From Neptuniibacter sp. 1_MG-2023 (GTDB lineage: Bacteria; Pseudomonadota; Gammaproteobacteria; Pseudomonadales; Balneatricaceae), in contig NZ_JAUOQR010000013.1 of the NCBI RefSeq assembly GCF_030547185.1, positions 1 to 64,000 of the forward strand: a stretch of 64,000 bases of DNA. The letters run 5' to 3'. Of the stretch, positions 31,629-42,673 are shown piece after piece. The position numbers and the translations under genes were made by a program. Every line of letters begins with the position of its first letter. Within the stretch, counting starts at the first letter, position 1. The notes beneath the pieces were generated by a model. It was given only the letters and a program-made list of their open reading frames with translations, searched no databases and had not been told where the DNA came from.

Positions 31629-32657
31629 ATGACAAAACGTAAACTTACCCGCCGTCAAAGCTGGCGCATTCAAAAGATCCAAGACGAACGTACTGCTCGT
31701 GCGTCCAAAAAAGACTCCACAATTGAGCAACAACTCGATAGTAGCGAGCTAGGCCCAGAACAACACGGGCTTATTATTTCCCACTTTGGCCGTACTGTAG
31801 ATGTAGAAGCGTCTGAAGGTGAGCATAAGGGCGATATAATCCGCTGCCATATGCGTACAAATTTAGGCCAGCTCGTTACTGGCGATCGCGTTATCTGGCG
31901 TCAAGGTAAAGATACCGGAGTCGTCGTTGCCAAACTAGAGAGAAAGAGCGAACTACTTCGTCCCAACCCATACGGAGAGATGAAGCCTGTAGCCGCAAAT
32001 ATTGATTTTATCGTTATTACTGTAGCCGTAGAGCCAACGCCCCATGCAAATTTAATTGATCGCTACCTCGTTGCCGCAGAATTAAGTGGTATAGAACCGG
32101 TTATCTTGCTTAATAAAACCGATCTTCTTAATACTGAAAATCGAGATAAAATTGAAGCTATGCTGCAACGCTACCGAGATATAGGCTACGAAGTATTACT
32201 TGCGTCCACCTCAAAAGAGCAAGGGCTTGCAGAACTTAAAGCTAAACTTGACCAGAGAATCAGTGTATTCGTTGGCCAGTCAGGTGTAGGTAAATCCTCA
32301 CTAATTAACGCACTCCTACCCGGTATAGACCTAAAAGTCGGCGATCTATCAGAACAAACCAAAAAAGGTCGACACACGACAACCACCGCCCGCTTATTTC
32401 ACTTTCCCGATGGTGGCGACCTAATAGATTCCCCAGGCATCAGGGAATTTGGTTTATGGCACATTGAGTTAGATGACGTTATAAGTGGCTTCAGGGAGTT
32501 AAAACCACTTGCAGGTCTATGTAAATTTCGTGATTGTAATCACGAAAAAGAACCTGGGTGTGCGCTGAAAAGTGCGGTCGAAGATGGCACAATTAGCGAG
32601 CAACGCTGGAAAAGTTACAAATATATTCTTTGCTCTATTGAGGAGCAAAACAGTTAA
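31629..32657 (+). CDS. rsgA: Small-subunit biogenesis GTPase RsgA
   Basis: RsgA is a circularly permuted GTPase that checks late 30S maturation. The 342-residue protein has a basic N-terminus and OB fold (about 45-110). The G motifs come in permuted order: NKTD (162-165), P-loop GQSGVGKSS (216-224), DSPG (267-270). A zinc domain follows (C298, C303, H305, C311). It is divergent from orn; the small inverted repeat TTACCT/AGGTAA (31507-31523) lies between them. Confidence 0.97.
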   Translation: MTKRKLTRRQSWRIQKIQDERTARASKKDSTIEQQLDSSELGPEQHGLIISHFGRTVDVEASEGEHKGDIIRCHMRTNLGQLVTGDRVIWRQGKDTGVVVAKLERKSELLRPNPYGEMKPVAANIDFIVITVAVEPTPHANLIDRYLVAAELSGIEPVILLNKTDLLNTENRDKIEAMLQRYRDIGYEVLLASTSKEQGLAELKAKLDQRISVFVGQSGVGKSSLINALLPGIDLKVGDLSEQTKKGRHTTTTARLFHFPDGGDLIDSPGIREFGLWHIELDDVISGFRELKPLAGLCKFRDCNHEKEPGCALKSAVEDGTISEQRWKSYKYILCSIEEQNS

Positions 32658-32703
32658 ATGCAGTTAGAATTATAAATAATCAGCGAACAAAGGCGTAGTA
32701 TAA

Positions 32704-34320
32704 ATGTCGAATTCTCCATACGGTGCAGAGTCTTGGGTTAGCTACCTAAAAGACCGTCCTTTGCCTGTAAGAAACAGTGTACTTCGCCGACTAAAACGCA
32801 AATTATGTGATGCTTCAGTCCCCTTACAAGACCTAAAAAAAATAATAAAGTCAGACCCTGTCCTCTCTTTACACATGGTACGCAAAGCCGCTGAACTCCA
32901 TGATAAGGTCGACTCAAAAGTCACGAGTCTTGACCATGCGATTAACTCATTGGGGCTCGACAATATTTCAACGGTTTCCGAAACAATCACCCCGCTAAGG
33001 CTAAATCCTTCAAGCGTGGCGCAAAAAATGTACTTCCGCTACATATCTGTTAGCCACCATGCAGCCTCTCAAGCTCAAGCTTGGTTAGCGCGGAAAAGTA
33101 CATTGTTTGCAGAAGAAACCTATCTGGCTTCTCTCTTTTATGGCGTAGGGCATTGGTTTCTCTGGCAACATGCTGCCTTACATATGAGCCAAATTCAGAT
33201 AAAGATACGAGAGGAACAGATTGACGTAGTCTTGGCTGAAACCGACATTCTCGGCTGCACTGTGCAAGAGATTTCCCGCGGTCTCATTGAGAGCTGGGGG
33301 ATTTCAGAATTAGCTGTCACCAGCTTAGAGCATGAAACGTCACCCAATAAGAAAACCTTGGCTCAACTCCATCAAAGAGCATTAGGCGATCCACGTTTAA
33401 GTGCAGAGAGCCTTCGCGAAATCAACCATCTAGTACAAGAGAAGTTTTTCCCTGTAAAACTATCCAACTGGATAGCATTAACGACAAGTTTCGGCTGGAA
33501 CAGCACCAAATCAATGAAAATAATCGACATTATTAATGATTATTTAAAAGCTGAAATTGCAGAAACGATCAATAGTTTACATATTACCTGCGCCCATTCA
33601 TCACGCACATTCCATGTAGCAGGTACTATGGCTCTCGCTGCAGAGATGCTATTACTTCCATCAAACGAAACGATCAACTACCGCATATCGTCTAAAGAAG
33701 AAAAGCTACTTTGTAGTTTAATGCCAACCACCAGCCCCACTATTATCGAACCTTCCCTTCCCAAAAAACTCAACACTTCAGTACCTAACACAACAACAAA
33801 ACCCGAATTTTTAGACAAATTTCTTTATGACCAAATATCTGAACGGTTTTCAAAAGGGTACGATGCCTATACTCAACCTAAGCACATTCTACGCGCACTT
33901 ACTCAGGGGTTAAGCAAAGGGCTAGGATTTAATCGTGTGGCTCTATTACTCATAAACCATAGAACCCACTCTCTCAAGACAGCACTTAGCGTTGGCTTTA
34001 CCGATGAGCACCCTATCCATAACTTTAAATATGATCTTGAAGTCCCGAGTCTTTTTAAAAAGCTAAGAGATAAGCCTGCCTGCATCTGGATAAAGCCAAC
34101 CAACAAAGAACAGCTGCTGCCGATGCTACCGGAAACTTATCACAACTGGGGAAGTCCCAACGGTTTCTTGCTCATGTCCATATTCTCTAACAAAGCACCA
34201 CTCGCTATTATCCATGCAGATTATGATATGGCAGGCACCGAAATATCTGAATTTCATTATGAGCTATTCAAACACTTATGCTCTGCGGCAACCGCCAACT
34301 TACAAAAAATAAAAACCTAA
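32704..34320 (+). CDS. HDOD domain protein with C-terminal GAF-like domain
   Basis: This 538-residue cytosolic protein begins with an HDOD module (about 20-240), the HD-related domain common in bacterial signalling proteins. The segment IIKSDPVLSLHMVRKAA and later SLDHAINSLGLDNIS are typical. After a linker, residues about 395-535 look like a GAF sensor (KGLGFNRVALLLINHRTH and a late ALAIIHADY). It is likely a regulator of motility, stress or second-messenger output, but no target can be named. It follows rsgA by 46 bases. Confidence 0.85.
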   Translation: MSNSPYGAESWVSYLKDRPLPVRNSVLRRLKRKLCDASVPLQDLKKIIKSDPVLSLHMVRKAAELHDKVDSKVTSLDHAINSLGLDNISTVSETITPLRLNPSSVAQKMYFRYISVSHHAASQAQAWLARKSTLFAEETYLASLFYGVGHWFLWQHAALHMSQIQIKIREEQIDVVLAETDILGCTVQEISRGLIESWGISELAVTSLEHETSPNKKTLAQLHQRALGDPRLSAESLREINHLVQEKFFPVKLSNWIALTTSFGWNSTKSMKIIDIINDYLKAEIAETINSLHITCAHSSRTFHVAGTMALAAEMLLLPSNETINYRISSKEEKLLCSLMPTTSPTIIEPSLPKKLNTSVPNTTTKPEFLDKFLYDQISERFSKGYDAYTQPKHILRALTQGLSKGLGFNRVALLLINHRTHSLKTALSVGFTDEHPIHNFKYDLEVPSLFKKLRDKPACIWIKPTNKEQLLPMLPETYHNWGSPNGFLLMSIFSNKAPLAIIHADYDMAGTEISEFHYELFKHLCSAATANLQKIKT

Positions 34321-34432
34321 TTTCAATAATTACATCAGGTTGGTTTGTTATAAATATCCATATAACCCGCTTTCCAGCGCTAAACCAACCCAGTATTATC
34401 CTTTTTTCTAATCAGTTTTTGGAGCGACCACA

Positions 34433-35245
34433 ATGACACTGCCCCTATTGATTGAGGCTTCTGAACTACATCAACACCTCAATAATCCAGATTTATTAAT
34501 TGTCGATCTCTCTAGTGAAGAGAATTATTTAAAAGGGCACATTCCAAACGCTATTAATCTATCACCCTCCTCTTTACTCTCTGGACAGCCTCCCGTTCCG
34601 AACAAGCTGCCATCTAACGACCAACTCCAACAATTATGTAAGGCAATAGGCTTAACAGAGAAAAGCCTTGTAGTCGCATATGACGATCAGAAAGGAGCTT
34701 TGGCAGGCAGATTCATATGGAGTTTAAATGTTATTGGCCACAACAACTGCTCAATGCTTAATGGGCAGATAACAAGCTGGACAACAGAAGCATTTCCGCT
34801 TGAAACAACAGCAAATCAAGCAAAAGCATCTACTTACAAAATTAGTATCAACCCAAAACTAATCGCTGACGTCGAGTTTATAACCCAACATCTACAAGAC
34901 CCGAATCTAGCTATATGGGATGCCCGAAGTTACCCAGAATATACTGGTGAAAAGGTGATCAATGCCGCAAAAGGAGGGCATATTCCAGGAGCACACCACT
35001 TTGAATGGACAGATTGCCTTATTAGCGAAGATAATCTTCGGATTAAACCGGCTAATACATTATTATCTGCACTTAAAGAACAGGGCATAACCCCAGAGAA
35101 AACAATCATTACACACTGCCAAACACATCGCCGCTCTGGCTTAACCTATTTCGTGGCACGCTACTTAGGTTTCAACGATGTTCGCTGCTACGATGGCTCA
35201 TGGTTTGAATGGGGCAATCTACCTGAAACACCTGTGGAGAAATAA
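34433..35245 (+). CDS. rhdA: Tandem-domain rhodanese (thiosulfate sulfurtransferase)
   Basis: The 270-residue protein has two rhodanese domains: an inactive N-terminal one (about 5-125) and a C-terminal one with active cysteine C229. The active loop is CQTHRRS, close to the CQTHHRS loop of Azotobacter/Pseudomonas RhdA, rather than the mercaptopyruvate-type loop. It probably transfers sulfane sulfur from thiosulfate. The stop overlaps the psd start by one base, and rhodanese-psd is also the Pseudomonas order. Confidence 0.88.
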   Translation: MTLPLLIEASELHQHLNNPDLLIVDLSSEENYLKGHIPNAINLSPSSLLSGQPPVPNKLPSNDQLQQLCKAIGLTEKSLVVAYDDQKGALAGRFIWSLNVIGHNNCSMLNGQITSWTTEAFPLETTANQAKASTYKISINPKLIADVEFITQHLQDPNLAIWDARSYPEYTGEKVINAAKGGHIPGAHHFEWTDCLISEDNLRIKPANTLLSALKEQGITPEKTIITHCQTHRRSGLTYFVARYLGFNDVRCYDGSWFEWGNLPETPVEK

Positions 35246-36132
35246 TGAAAAAGCTAAAAGAGACGCTGTTTATTCTTTTTCAGCATATTGTACCTCAGCA
35301 CCTTTTATCTAGGCTGGTCGGAAAAATCGCTGACAGTACAACCCCTTGGATAAAAAACAGCTTTATAAAGTGGTTTTGTAATAACTACCAGATCAATATG
35401 ACGGAAGCTCAGGAAGAGATTGCCACAAACTACCCTAGTTTTAACGCTTTCTTTACCCGAGCGTTAAAAGATGATGTTCGACCTATTGACCAAACACCGG
35501 GGGTTATTACAAGTCCTGCCGATGGCGCATTTAGCCAATTAGGTAAAATCGAACATGGACGAATCTTTCAAGCTAAAGGACACGCTTACGGCTTAACCAC
35601 CCTTTTAGGTGGTGACCACGAGATAGCAGCTCCTTTTATCGATGGCGAGTTTGCCACTATTTACCTCTCTCCACGGGACTACCACCGTGTACACATGCCT
35701 ATTGCTGGCACACTAACCCACACAACCTATGTCCCTGGTGATCTATTCTCAGTAAACCAAACAACGGCGGCAGGGGTAGAACAGCTATTTGCTCGCAACG
35801 AAAGGCTGATTGCTCATTTTGAGACCGAACATGGCCCTATGGCAATGGTATTAGTAGGTGCAATGATTGTAGCTGGAATAGAGACGGTATGGTCAGGCCA
35901 AGAAGCACCCCGCCTAAAAGCGCCTGAACACAGATCATTCAAGAATGAAACAATCCCACCTATCAAGCTTGAGAAAGGCGCAGAAATGGGCCGTTTTAAA
36001 CTAGGTTCAACGGTTATATTATTATTCGGTAAAGACAAAATCAGCTGGCAAACAGGTCTAGATGCAAACAGCCCCATAAAGCTGGGCGAAGCTATAGGTT
36101 CACAAAACAGCGAATCAAAGAATCTGAATTAA
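35245..36132 (+). CDS. psd: Phosphatidylserine decarboxylase proenzyme
   Basis: Psd makes phosphatidylethanolamine at the inner membrane after self-cleavage creates a pyruvoyl group. The 295-residue proenzyme has the LGST cleavage site (G254-S255) and the D93/H150/S255 triad matching E. coli D90/H147/S254. The SPADGAFS and SPRDYHRVHMP motifs are present. The start overlaps the rhodanese stop as TAATG. Confidence 0.97.
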   Translation: MKKLKETLFILFQHIVPQHLLSRLVGKIADSTTPWIKNSFIKWFCNNYQINMTEAQEEIATNYPSFNAFFTRALKDDVRPIDQTPGVITSPADGAFSQLGKIEHGRIFQAKGHAYGLTTLLGGDHEIAAPFIDGEFATIYLSPRDYHRVHMPIAGTLTHTTYVPGDLFSVNQTTAAGVEQLFARNERLIAHFETEHGPMAMVLVGAMIVAGIETVWSGQEAPRLKAPEHRSFKNETIPPIKLEKGAEMGRFKLGSTVILLFGKDKISWQTGLDANSPIKLGEAIGSQNSESKNLN

Positions 36133-36220
36133 ATAACCTTAAAATATGTCTGCTGTTCTCAACTATTTTTTGGCGTAGACTGAGAACCTTAAACGATTAC
36201 CTACAGGTATAAGAGTTACA

Positions 36221-37237
36221 ATGAACAACCTACTAACCTTACTTGAAGAGAAAAAGATGCAACTTAACGCCGATAAAACTCGCGTATTAAGTAGTAGCGG
36301 TAAAAAAACGCAGGTTGTTCCTCTTATCCACCAACGCGTCCTTTCCATTAAAGGTCCTGAGACTGAAAAATTCTTACAAGGGCAACTGAGCTGTGACGTT
36401 AACAACGCTTTCAAGACAGGCAGCTCACTAGGCTCACACTGCAACATCAAAGGGCATATGTTAAGCCTATTTCGTCTACTTAAAGCAGGCAGTGAAGAAG
36501 CCTGGCTACGTATGAGCCAGGATATTTTTGAAAGCGCGACGGCGAACCTGAAAAAATATATGATTTTTTCCAAAGCTGAAGCTCAAGAAATTAGTCATAC
36601 AATCTCAGGAATAGGCTTAGTCGGCCCAGGCGCTCAAACACTCATAGAACGCTGGTTTGGAAATAGCCCAAGTGAAACAAATAGTATCATCTCATTAAGT
36701 AACGGCCTTATTGTACGTGTTCCTGGAGATCGTTTTGAAATATGGATGGACGATGATGCAGTAACAGAGATAGTACGTCAGTTACCAGAAGAGGTTGGGA
36801 TTGGCTCAACTAATGACTGGATCCTCAGTGAGATAGATGCTGGTATCCCTGATCTTAGAGCTGAAACCCAAGAAGCCTTTATTCCTCAAATGACAAATTT
36901 CCAAGTTTTCGCGGGGATTAGCTTCACTAAAGGCTGCTATACAGGCCAAGAGATCATTACTCGCCTACAACATCGCGGACAGCTAAAAAAGCCTATGTAT
37001 CTTGCAGAAGTATCGACTGATCAAGAGCCGCAAGTAGGAGAATCAATCTCAGCGCCCAATAAACCTAATGCGGGGCGCGTTGTACTTTCCGCTCAATGCG
37101 GTGAAAATAGATATAGAATATTAGCCGTTATCGTGAAAAGTTTAGCTGAAGAGGGCGTTTTATCACTGCACAACCAAGCAGTAGAGTTAAAAACACTCCC
37201 TTACACATTAGATCCCAAGCTTTTTCTCCCCAAATAA
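36221..37237 (+). CDS. ygfZ: Folate-binding Fe-S repair protein YgfZ
   Basis: YgfZ is a GcvT-like, tetrahydrofolate-binding protein that supports certain Fe-S enzymes such as MiaB. The 338-residue protein has the signature KGCYTGQE with conserved C239. The N-terminal LSIKGPETEKFLQGQLSCDV segment is also typical. The usual sdhE neighbour is not present here. It sits 88 bases after psd. Confidence 0.95.
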   Translation: MNNLLTLLEEKKMQLNADKTRVLSSSGKKTQVVPLIHQRVLSIKGPETEKFLQGQLSCDVNNAFKTGSSLGSHCNIKGHMLSLFRLLKAGSEEAWLRMSQDIFESATANLKKYMIFSKAEAQEISHTISGIGLVGPGAQTLIERWFGNSPSETNSIISLSNGLIVRVPGDRFEIWMDDDAVTEIVRQLPEEVGIGSTNDWILSEIDAGIPDLRAETQEAFIPQMTNFQVFAGISFTKGCYTGQEIITRLQHRGQLKKPMYLAEVSTDQEPQVGESISAPNKPNAGRVVLSAQCGENRYRILAVIVKSLAEEGVLSLHNQAVELKTLPYTLDPKLFLPK

Positions 37238-37332
37238 AAGTGCTCAATTAAATACCAACAGTTGACCTTGCCGTCAAATAGCGAGACACTTCTCAGCATG
37301 GGATTAAACAACGCAAAGGGAGATGCGCGGGG

Positions 37333-38580
37333 ATGAAGCGTACAACGAACACCCCGACCATACCATTACTACTTATCGGTATGACCGCGATACTTAGTAT
37401 TCTGCTGCTTCTCTATATTCATGTCATCTCAAAAAGCACCAGCCAAAAATATGTTCCTTGGGTTGATGCCTCCATTGAAATAAAACTAGAAACCGCCCTA
37501 GCCCACCTTTGGTTCGAAGAGATTCTATCAGGTGATAGCGTTCGCTCCATCGACTCAGTCTATCATCACATCACTATGGCTAAGTGGTATGCCACAGCCA
37601 TACTCGATGGTGGCAAAAATGATCAAGGCACCTATTACCCACTAAAAAATACAGAGCTAAGAGCCAAAGTTAATAAGCTACTCTACTCTTTACAAAAATT
37701 TCATAATACAACAACCGTTCGCTACCAATTTCCTGACAAAAATTCAAAATCAGATCAGCAATTCGATGCTCTATTTATTCAGATTATGGAAGACGCAGAC
37801 CTGCTTGAAATCGAATTAAAACAACATATCGCATCTGAAAACCATTCACAAAATGCACTTTTATTTATGTTATTTATTGCGATATGCACTATGTGCTTTA
37901 TTTCTGCTTATTCAGTTTGGCGCTTTACCGATAACAGAACACGTTATCTCAAACAATTATCCTCCGCCCATAATCAGATATCAGAACAATATACCCAGTT
38001 AAAAACCCTTGCCCATACAGACCAACTGACGGGAATCCCTAATAGAAAAATGCTAGAAACATTTGCTAATCAAGCGCTTAGCAAAGTAAACAGAGGGGAT
38101 AAATGGCTCTCCGTAACCTTCATAGATTTAGACTTTTTCAAACCGATTAACGATCAGTTTGGTCACAATGTAGGCGATAAAGTTCTTGTTAACTTTACTA
38201 AGGCCATCAAAGCTCAATTAAGAGAGGGAGATATTTTATCTCGCTTAGCGGGCGATGAATTTATTCTTCTTATCGAAGCAGACAGTGAAACTCAGCTTCA
38301 CGAATCACTAAATCGCATAATTTCACGTGTGCAACAGCAATTATTACAACCGATTTTAACAACACCAGTAGATATACATGTTAGATATAGTGCAGGATCC
38401 GCCGTCGCTCCAACAAACTCCACTGATTTTGAAACCCTAGTTCATTATGCTGACATTGCCATGTATGACAGCAAGAAAAATGGCCGCGGGCAGCATCATT
38501 ACTACAGTGAGACAAACAGCTACCAAGAAGAGTTAGCACTTGAGATTACTAAACCTGAGGCGGGAGCTGCCAGCTTATAA
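37333..38580 (+). CDS. Membrane diguanylate cyclase (GGDEF)
   Basis: The 415-residue protein has transmembrane helices at about 10-31 and 175-195 around a periplasmic alpha-helical sensor, followed by a cytosolic GGDEF domain (about 225-395). The active motif is AGDEF (306-310). An RxxD inhibitory site (REGD, 297-300) sits five residues before it. It should make cyclic-di-GMP with product feedback. The sensor ligand is unknown. Its 3' end overlaps ung by 32 bases on the opposite strand. Confidence 0.93.
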   Translation: MKRTTNTPTIPLLLIGMTAILSILLLLYIHVISKSTSQKYVPWVDASIEIKLETALAHLWFEEILSGDSVRSIDSVYHHITMAKWYATAILDGGKNDQGTYYPLKNTELRAKVNKLLYSLQKFHNTTTVRYQFPDKNSKSDQQFDALFIQIMEDADLLEIELKQHIASENHSQNALLFMLFIAICTMCFISAYSVWRFTDNRTRYLKQLSSAHNQISEQYTQLKTLAHTDQLTGIPNRKMLETFANQALSKVNRGDKWLSVTFIDLDFFKPINDQFGHNVGDKVLVNFTKAIKAQLREGDILSRLAGDEFILLIEADSETQLHESLNRIISRVQQQLLQPILTTPVDIHVRYSAGSAVAPTNSTDFETLVHYADIAMYDSKKNGRGQHHYYSETNSYQEELALEITKPEAGAASL

Positions 38581-39232
38581 TCGAACGCTTATGCAGCCTA
38601 AGATATTCATTCGCTTGACTAAAGTGCCTGCAACCAAAAAAACCTCGGTAAGAAGAGAGCGGCGATGGATGCGGCGCCTTAAGCACTAAATGTCGATCTG
38701 TATCAATACAGCCCCCCTTCTTTTGCGCATAACTTCCCCACAAAAGAAAAACAACATGTTCACATCTATCATTGATAACTTGGATGATTTTATCAGTGAA
38801 ATGCTCCCAGCCCTTGCCTTGATGTGAACCGGCTGCACCCTCCTCTACCGTCAGCACACTATTCAGCAACAGAACACCCTGCTTAGCCCAATTTTCTAGA
38901 TAGCCATGGAAAACAGGCTCAACACCCAAATCGCTCTTTAACTCTTTATAAATATTTACCAATGAGGGAGGTATTTTCACCCCCGGCTGTACGGAAAAAC
39001 ACAAACCATGGGCCTGTCCAGGCTGATGGTAAGGGTCCTGCCCTAAAATAACGACTTTCACATCATCAAGCGGCGTTGATTCCAAAGCATGGAACCAATT
39101 AGACGAATGGGGATAGATCACCTTATGCAGGTCTTTCTGCTCTTGTAAAAACTGTTTCAACTTCTGCATATAGGGCTGATCGAACTCATCAGACAATACA
39201 TTCTGCCAGCTTTTTGCACGCTCTAAGACCAT
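38549..39232 (-). CDS. ung: Uracil-DNA glycosylase
   Basis: Ung removes uracil from DNA in base excision repair. The family A motifs are clear: [13 protein letters not shown] with the catalytic Asp and [13 protein letters not shown] with the catalytic His, spaced as in E. coli D64/H187. I use the ATG at 39232 with AGGTGG upstream; a GTG at 39236-39238 is possible. It overlaps the convergent diguanylate cyclase gene by 32 bases. Confidence 0.97.
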   Translation of the reverse strand: MVLERAKSWQNVLSDEFDQPYMQKLKQFLQEQKDLHKVIYPHSSNWFHALESTPLDDVKVVILGQDPYHQPGQAHGLCFSVQPGVKIPPSLVNIYKELKSDLGVEPVFHGYLENWAKQGVLLLNSVLTVEEGAAGSHQGKGWEHFTDKIIQVINDRCEHVVFLLWGSYAQKKGGCIDTDRHLVLKAPHPSPLSSYRGFFGCRHFSQANEYLRLHKRSIISWQLPPQV

Positions 39233-39238
39233 AACCAC

Positions 39239-39679
39239 CTATCCCCCACAATCTGTAAGTTGCTTACCTTTACGCATAGACGAATCCATAACCACACGGC
39301 CATGCCAAACCGAAAAATACCTGACTTTACCGGGCGCATGGGATACTACACCAGAAATAATAATGACCAAAAAATATATACTAGAATTCGGCTGTTCAAA
39401 CCACCAAATCATCGTAGATAGCAAAAACAGCTTAATACCTATAGCCGTACCCCTAAGCTGTAAAAGCCAGATGCCATCGGTATAAATCTCCAAACCGCTC
39501 ATCACCAGACCACTCACAACGGTGAGATAGAGAAACAACTGCCAAGACTCTATAGGCTGATGATACAAATAAGCGCCCGCCAATCCACAAACACCAACCA
39601 GATGCAAAGTACGGCTAAGAATACTTATCCAGCGTTTCCCAGGGATGATCCGTTTTTTTATAGGAAAGAGCCAAGCCAT
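39239..39679 (-). CDS. Unrecognised four-helix membrane protein
   Basis: About 147 residues with four hydrophobic segments (LHLVGVCGLAGAYLY, LFLYLTVVSGLVMSGLEIY, IGIKLFLLSTMIWWF, IYFLVIIISGVVSHAPG) and charged ends. I do not recognise the family. GAGG six bases before the ATG at 39679 supports that start over a GTG 42 bases upstream. Its stop abuts the ung start region, so the two are probably co-transcribed from behind the lysS terminator. Confidence 0.7.
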   Translation of the reverse strand: MAWLFPIKKRIIPGKRWISILSRTLHLVGVCGLAGAYLYHQPIESWQLFLYLTVVSGLVMSGLEIYTDGIWLLQLRGTAIGIKLFLLSTMIWWFEQPNSSIYFLVIIISGVVSHAPGKVRYFSVWHGRVVMDSSMRKGKQLTDCGG

Positions 39680-39721
39680 CATATCCCTCATTAAATAAAA
39701 CAAAAGGCGGCAAACAACCAC

Positions 39722-39747
39722 AAAAAAGCCCTCAACGAGGGCTTTTT
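39722..39747 (-). terminator. Rho-independent terminator after lysS
   Basis: AAAAAGCCCTC-AACG-GAGGGCTTTTT forms an A/T-flanked GC stem 26 bases past the lysS stop. It is symmetric and can act in both directions. Confidence 0.9.
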
Positions 39748-39772
39748 AATCTTTTAAATAACAGACTTTAAA

Positions 39773-41275
39773 TTATGTCCGTGGGCGCATGGCAGGAAAC
39801 AGAATCACATCGCGAATTGAAGGCGAATCAGTAAATAGCATGACCAAACGGTCAATACCAATACCTTCCCCCGCAGTCGGTGGTAAGCCATATTCTAAAG
39901 CATTGATGTAGTCATCATCATAATGCATTGCTTCATCATCACCTGCATCTTTTTCTGCCACTTGAGCACTAAAGCGCTCTGCTTGATCTTCTGAGTCATT
40001 TAACTCGGAGAAACCATTAGCAAGCTCACGGCCGGCAACAAAGAACTCAAAGCGATCTGTTACAAATGGGTTATCATCGCTACGACGCGCAAGCGGTGAG
40101 ACCTCAGTTGGGTATTCAGTAATAAAGGTCGGTTGCTGAAGGCGATGTTCAACCGTTTTCTCAAAGATTTCGATCTGAACTTTACCTAAGCCCCAACTAT
40201 CTTTAACTGCAATATCTAAACGCTCAGCTATTTGACGCGCTGCATGATCATCAGCCAAAGCTTCAGCAGTAATATCTTCATTAAAATGCAAGATAGAATC
40301 AAACACACTTAAACGCTGAAACGGCTTAGCCATATCGTATTCAAAGGTTTCAAGGACTTCACCTTCATCATTACGAACCGTATTGATGATCGTTGTTGTA
40401 CCTAACACCTCTTGTGCCACAGTGCGCAGCATATTTTCGGTTAGGTCCATCAGGTCATGATAGTCGGCATAAGCCTGATAGAACTCAATCATAGTGAATT
40501 CTGGGTTATGACGCGTCGATAGACCTTCGTTACGGAAGTTACGGTTGATCTCAAAAACACGTTCAAAACCGCCCACGACCAAACGTTTCAAATAAAGCTC
40601 AGGTGCAATACGAAGATACATATCACGATCTAACGCGTTATGGTGGGTAATAAATGGGCGTGCCGTCGCTCCACCTGGAATAACCTGAAGCATTGGTGTT
40701 TCTGCTTCAATAAAACGACGTTCGGTAAGGAAGTTACGAATACCGGATACAATTTTAGAACGCATTTCAAACACGTTACGTGAATCTTGATTAGTAATCA
40801 GATCAACATAACGCTGACGGTAACGAATTTCGGTATCCTGCAAACCTTTATGTTTATCCGGTAGCGGACGTAGGTTTTTAGTTAATAACTGGTATTCACC
40901 CATATCTACATAAAGATCACCTTTACCTGACTTATGTAGTACACCCGTAACACCAATAATATCACCAAGATCTAAACGCTTAGCAAACTTACGCGCTTCT
41001 TTATTGACATAAAACTGCACACGGCCAGTCATATCTTGAATCACGCCAAATGCGCCACGATTAAGCATTACACGACCAGCAATACTAACGGTAATCGCTG
41101 CTTCTTCTAGCTCTTCCTTAGTCTTATCGCCATACTGATCTTGCAAATCCTGAGCGTAAGAATCACGACGGAAGTTATTTGGAAATGCATTCCCCTCTTC
41201 ACGAAGCGCATTTAGTTTTTCTCGGCGCTCTGCAATCAGGCGGTTCTCATCTTGCTTCTGATTATTGTCAGACAT
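39773..41275 (-). CDS. lysS: Lysyl-tRNA synthetase (class II)
   Basis: LysRS charges tRNA-Lys. The 500-residue class IIb enzyme has an N-terminal OB anticodon-binding domain (about 60-150). Motif 2 ([20 protein letters not shown]) and motif 3 ([12 protein letters not shown]) are present. It follows prfB by 120 bases, the E. coli prfB-lysS order. Confidence 0.98.
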   Translation of the reverse strand: MSDNNQKQDENRLIAERREKLNALREEGNAFPNNFRRDSYAQDLQDQYGDKTKEELEEAAITVSIAGRVMLNRGAFGVIQDMTGRVQFYVNKEARKFAKRLDLGDIIGVTGVLHKSGKGDLYVDMGEYQLLTKNLRPLPDKHKGLQDTEIRYRQRYVDLITNQDSRNVFEMRSKIVSGIRNFLTERRFIEAETPMLQVIPGGATARPFITHHNALDRDMYLRIAPELYLKRLVVGGFERVFEINRNFRNEGLSTRHNPEFTMIEFYQAYADYHDLMDLTENMLRTVAQEVLGTTTIINTVRNDEGEVLETFEYDMAKPFQRLSVFDSILHFNEDITAEALADDHAARQIAERLDIAVKDSWGLGKVQIEIFEKTVEHRLQQPTFITEYPTEVSPLARRSDDNPFVTDRFEFFVAGRELANGFSELNDSEDQAERFSAQVAEKDAGDDEAMHYDDDYINALEYGLPPTAGEGIGIDRLVMLFTDSPSIRDVILFPAMRPRT

Positions 41276-41395
41276 CGGTGGTAAACCTTTAAATTTGTTA
41301 ACTAATAGCCCTACCCGAAAGGAAGAACTTAGCGGTTACAGTTTAAGGCGCAAAACCTATCCCTGTAACAAACGCTATAACCTCAAGAGATCTGT

Positions 41396-42490
41396 TTACA
41401 AACCAGCTTTTAAACTCGCTTCAATAAATAGATCTAGATCGCCATCCAGTACCTTGTCACAGTTGGAACTCTGCACATTGGTACGTAGATCCTTGATACG
41501 CTGATCATCTAAAACGTAAGAACGAATCTGGCTACCCCAGCCAATATCCGCTTTTGAGTCTTCTAATTCTTGCGCTGCTTCACTGCGTTTTAACATCTCC
41601 ATCTCATAGAGTTTTGCACGCAGCTGCTTCATACAAGTATCTTTGTTCTGGTGCTGTGAACGCTGACTCTGACTCTGCACAACAATACCTGATGGTTCAT
41701 GGGTAATACGTACAGCAGATTCCGTTCTGTTTACATGCTGTCCACCTGCACCCGAGGCACGGTAAACATCAACACGTAGATCAGCAGGGTTAATATCGAT
41801 CTCTACGTTATCGTCAATCTCCGGCGAAACAAATACCGAAGAAAAGGAAGTATGACGGCGGCCACCAGAATCAAAAGGTGATTTACGTACTAAACGGTGT
41901 ACACCCGTTTCTGTACGAAGCCAACCAAATGCATATTCACCTTGAAAGCGAATCGTAGCAGATTTAATCCCTGCCACATCACCCGCTGAGCACTCTAACA
42001 ATTCAGTTTTAAAGCCTTTATCTTCGCCCCAGCGAAGATACATTCGCAACATCATCTCAGCCCAGTCTTGAGCTTCTGTGCCACCAGAACCTGACTGAAT
42101 ATCCAGAAAGGCATTATTAGGATCCGCTTCACCAGAAAACATACGACGAAATTCAAGTTTCTGTAGACGTTCCATCATGGCCGCCACATCATTTTCGACT
42201 TCACCGACCGTATCTTCATCGTCTTCTTCGACGGCCATATCCAGCAGGTCACGGGTATCTTCAACACCCGCAGTCAGATCGTCAATTGTTTCAACAACCA
42301 TCTCAAGTGCTGAACGTTCTTTACCAAGCTGTTGAGCATTTTCTGGATTATCCCAAATAGCGGGATCTTCTAGCTCACGAGTCACCTCTTCTAGGCGCTC
42401 TTTTTTACCTTCATAATCAAGAAAACCGCGCAATTCGTTCGCGCGTTCGCTAATATCTTTTAAGGCATTGAGAATCGGGTTAATTTCCAT
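41396..42490 (-). CDS. prfB: Peptide chain release factor 2, no programmed frameshift
   Basis: RF2 terminates translation at UGA and UAA. The 364-residue protein has the SPF anticodon-like tripeptide (204-206) and GGQ (249-251). In most bacteria a UGA at about codon 25 forces a +1 shift for autoregulation. Here codons 24-25 read CTT GAT (42421-42416), in one continuous frame. The upstream internal Shine-Dalgarno-like run is also missing, so frameshift control is absent. Confidence 0.97.
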   Translation of the reverse strand: MEINPILNALKDISERANELRGFLDYEGKKERLEEVTRELEDPAIWDNPENAQQLGKERSALEMVVETIDDLTAGVEDTRDLLDMAVEEDDEDTVGEVENDVAAMMERLQKLEFRRMFSGEADPNNAFLDIQSGSGGTEAQDWAEMMLRMYLRWGEDKGFKTELLECSAGDVAGIKSATIRFQGEYAFGWLRTETGVHRLVRKSPFDSGGRRHTSFSSVFVSPEIDDNVEIDINPADLRVDVYRASGAGGQHVNRTESAVRITHEPSGIVVQSQSQRSQHQNKDTCMKQLRAKLYEMEMLKRSEAAQELEDSKADIGWGSQIRSYVLDDQRIKDLRTNVQSSNCDKVLDGDLDLFIEASLKAGL

Positions 42491-42673
42491 GATAAAAATC
42501 GTAGACGGCCGTTTGAAAAAGTGCGGTATTTTATCGAAATTAAGCGTATAACACTACCAATTTCGACCCTATCTACGCTTTAATTGCCTTTAAAATGAAA
42601 TTCTCGACTCAAACTAGCATCACACAGAAACAAAGATTTAGAATAAGTTTATTCAGTAACTACGGAATCAAAG

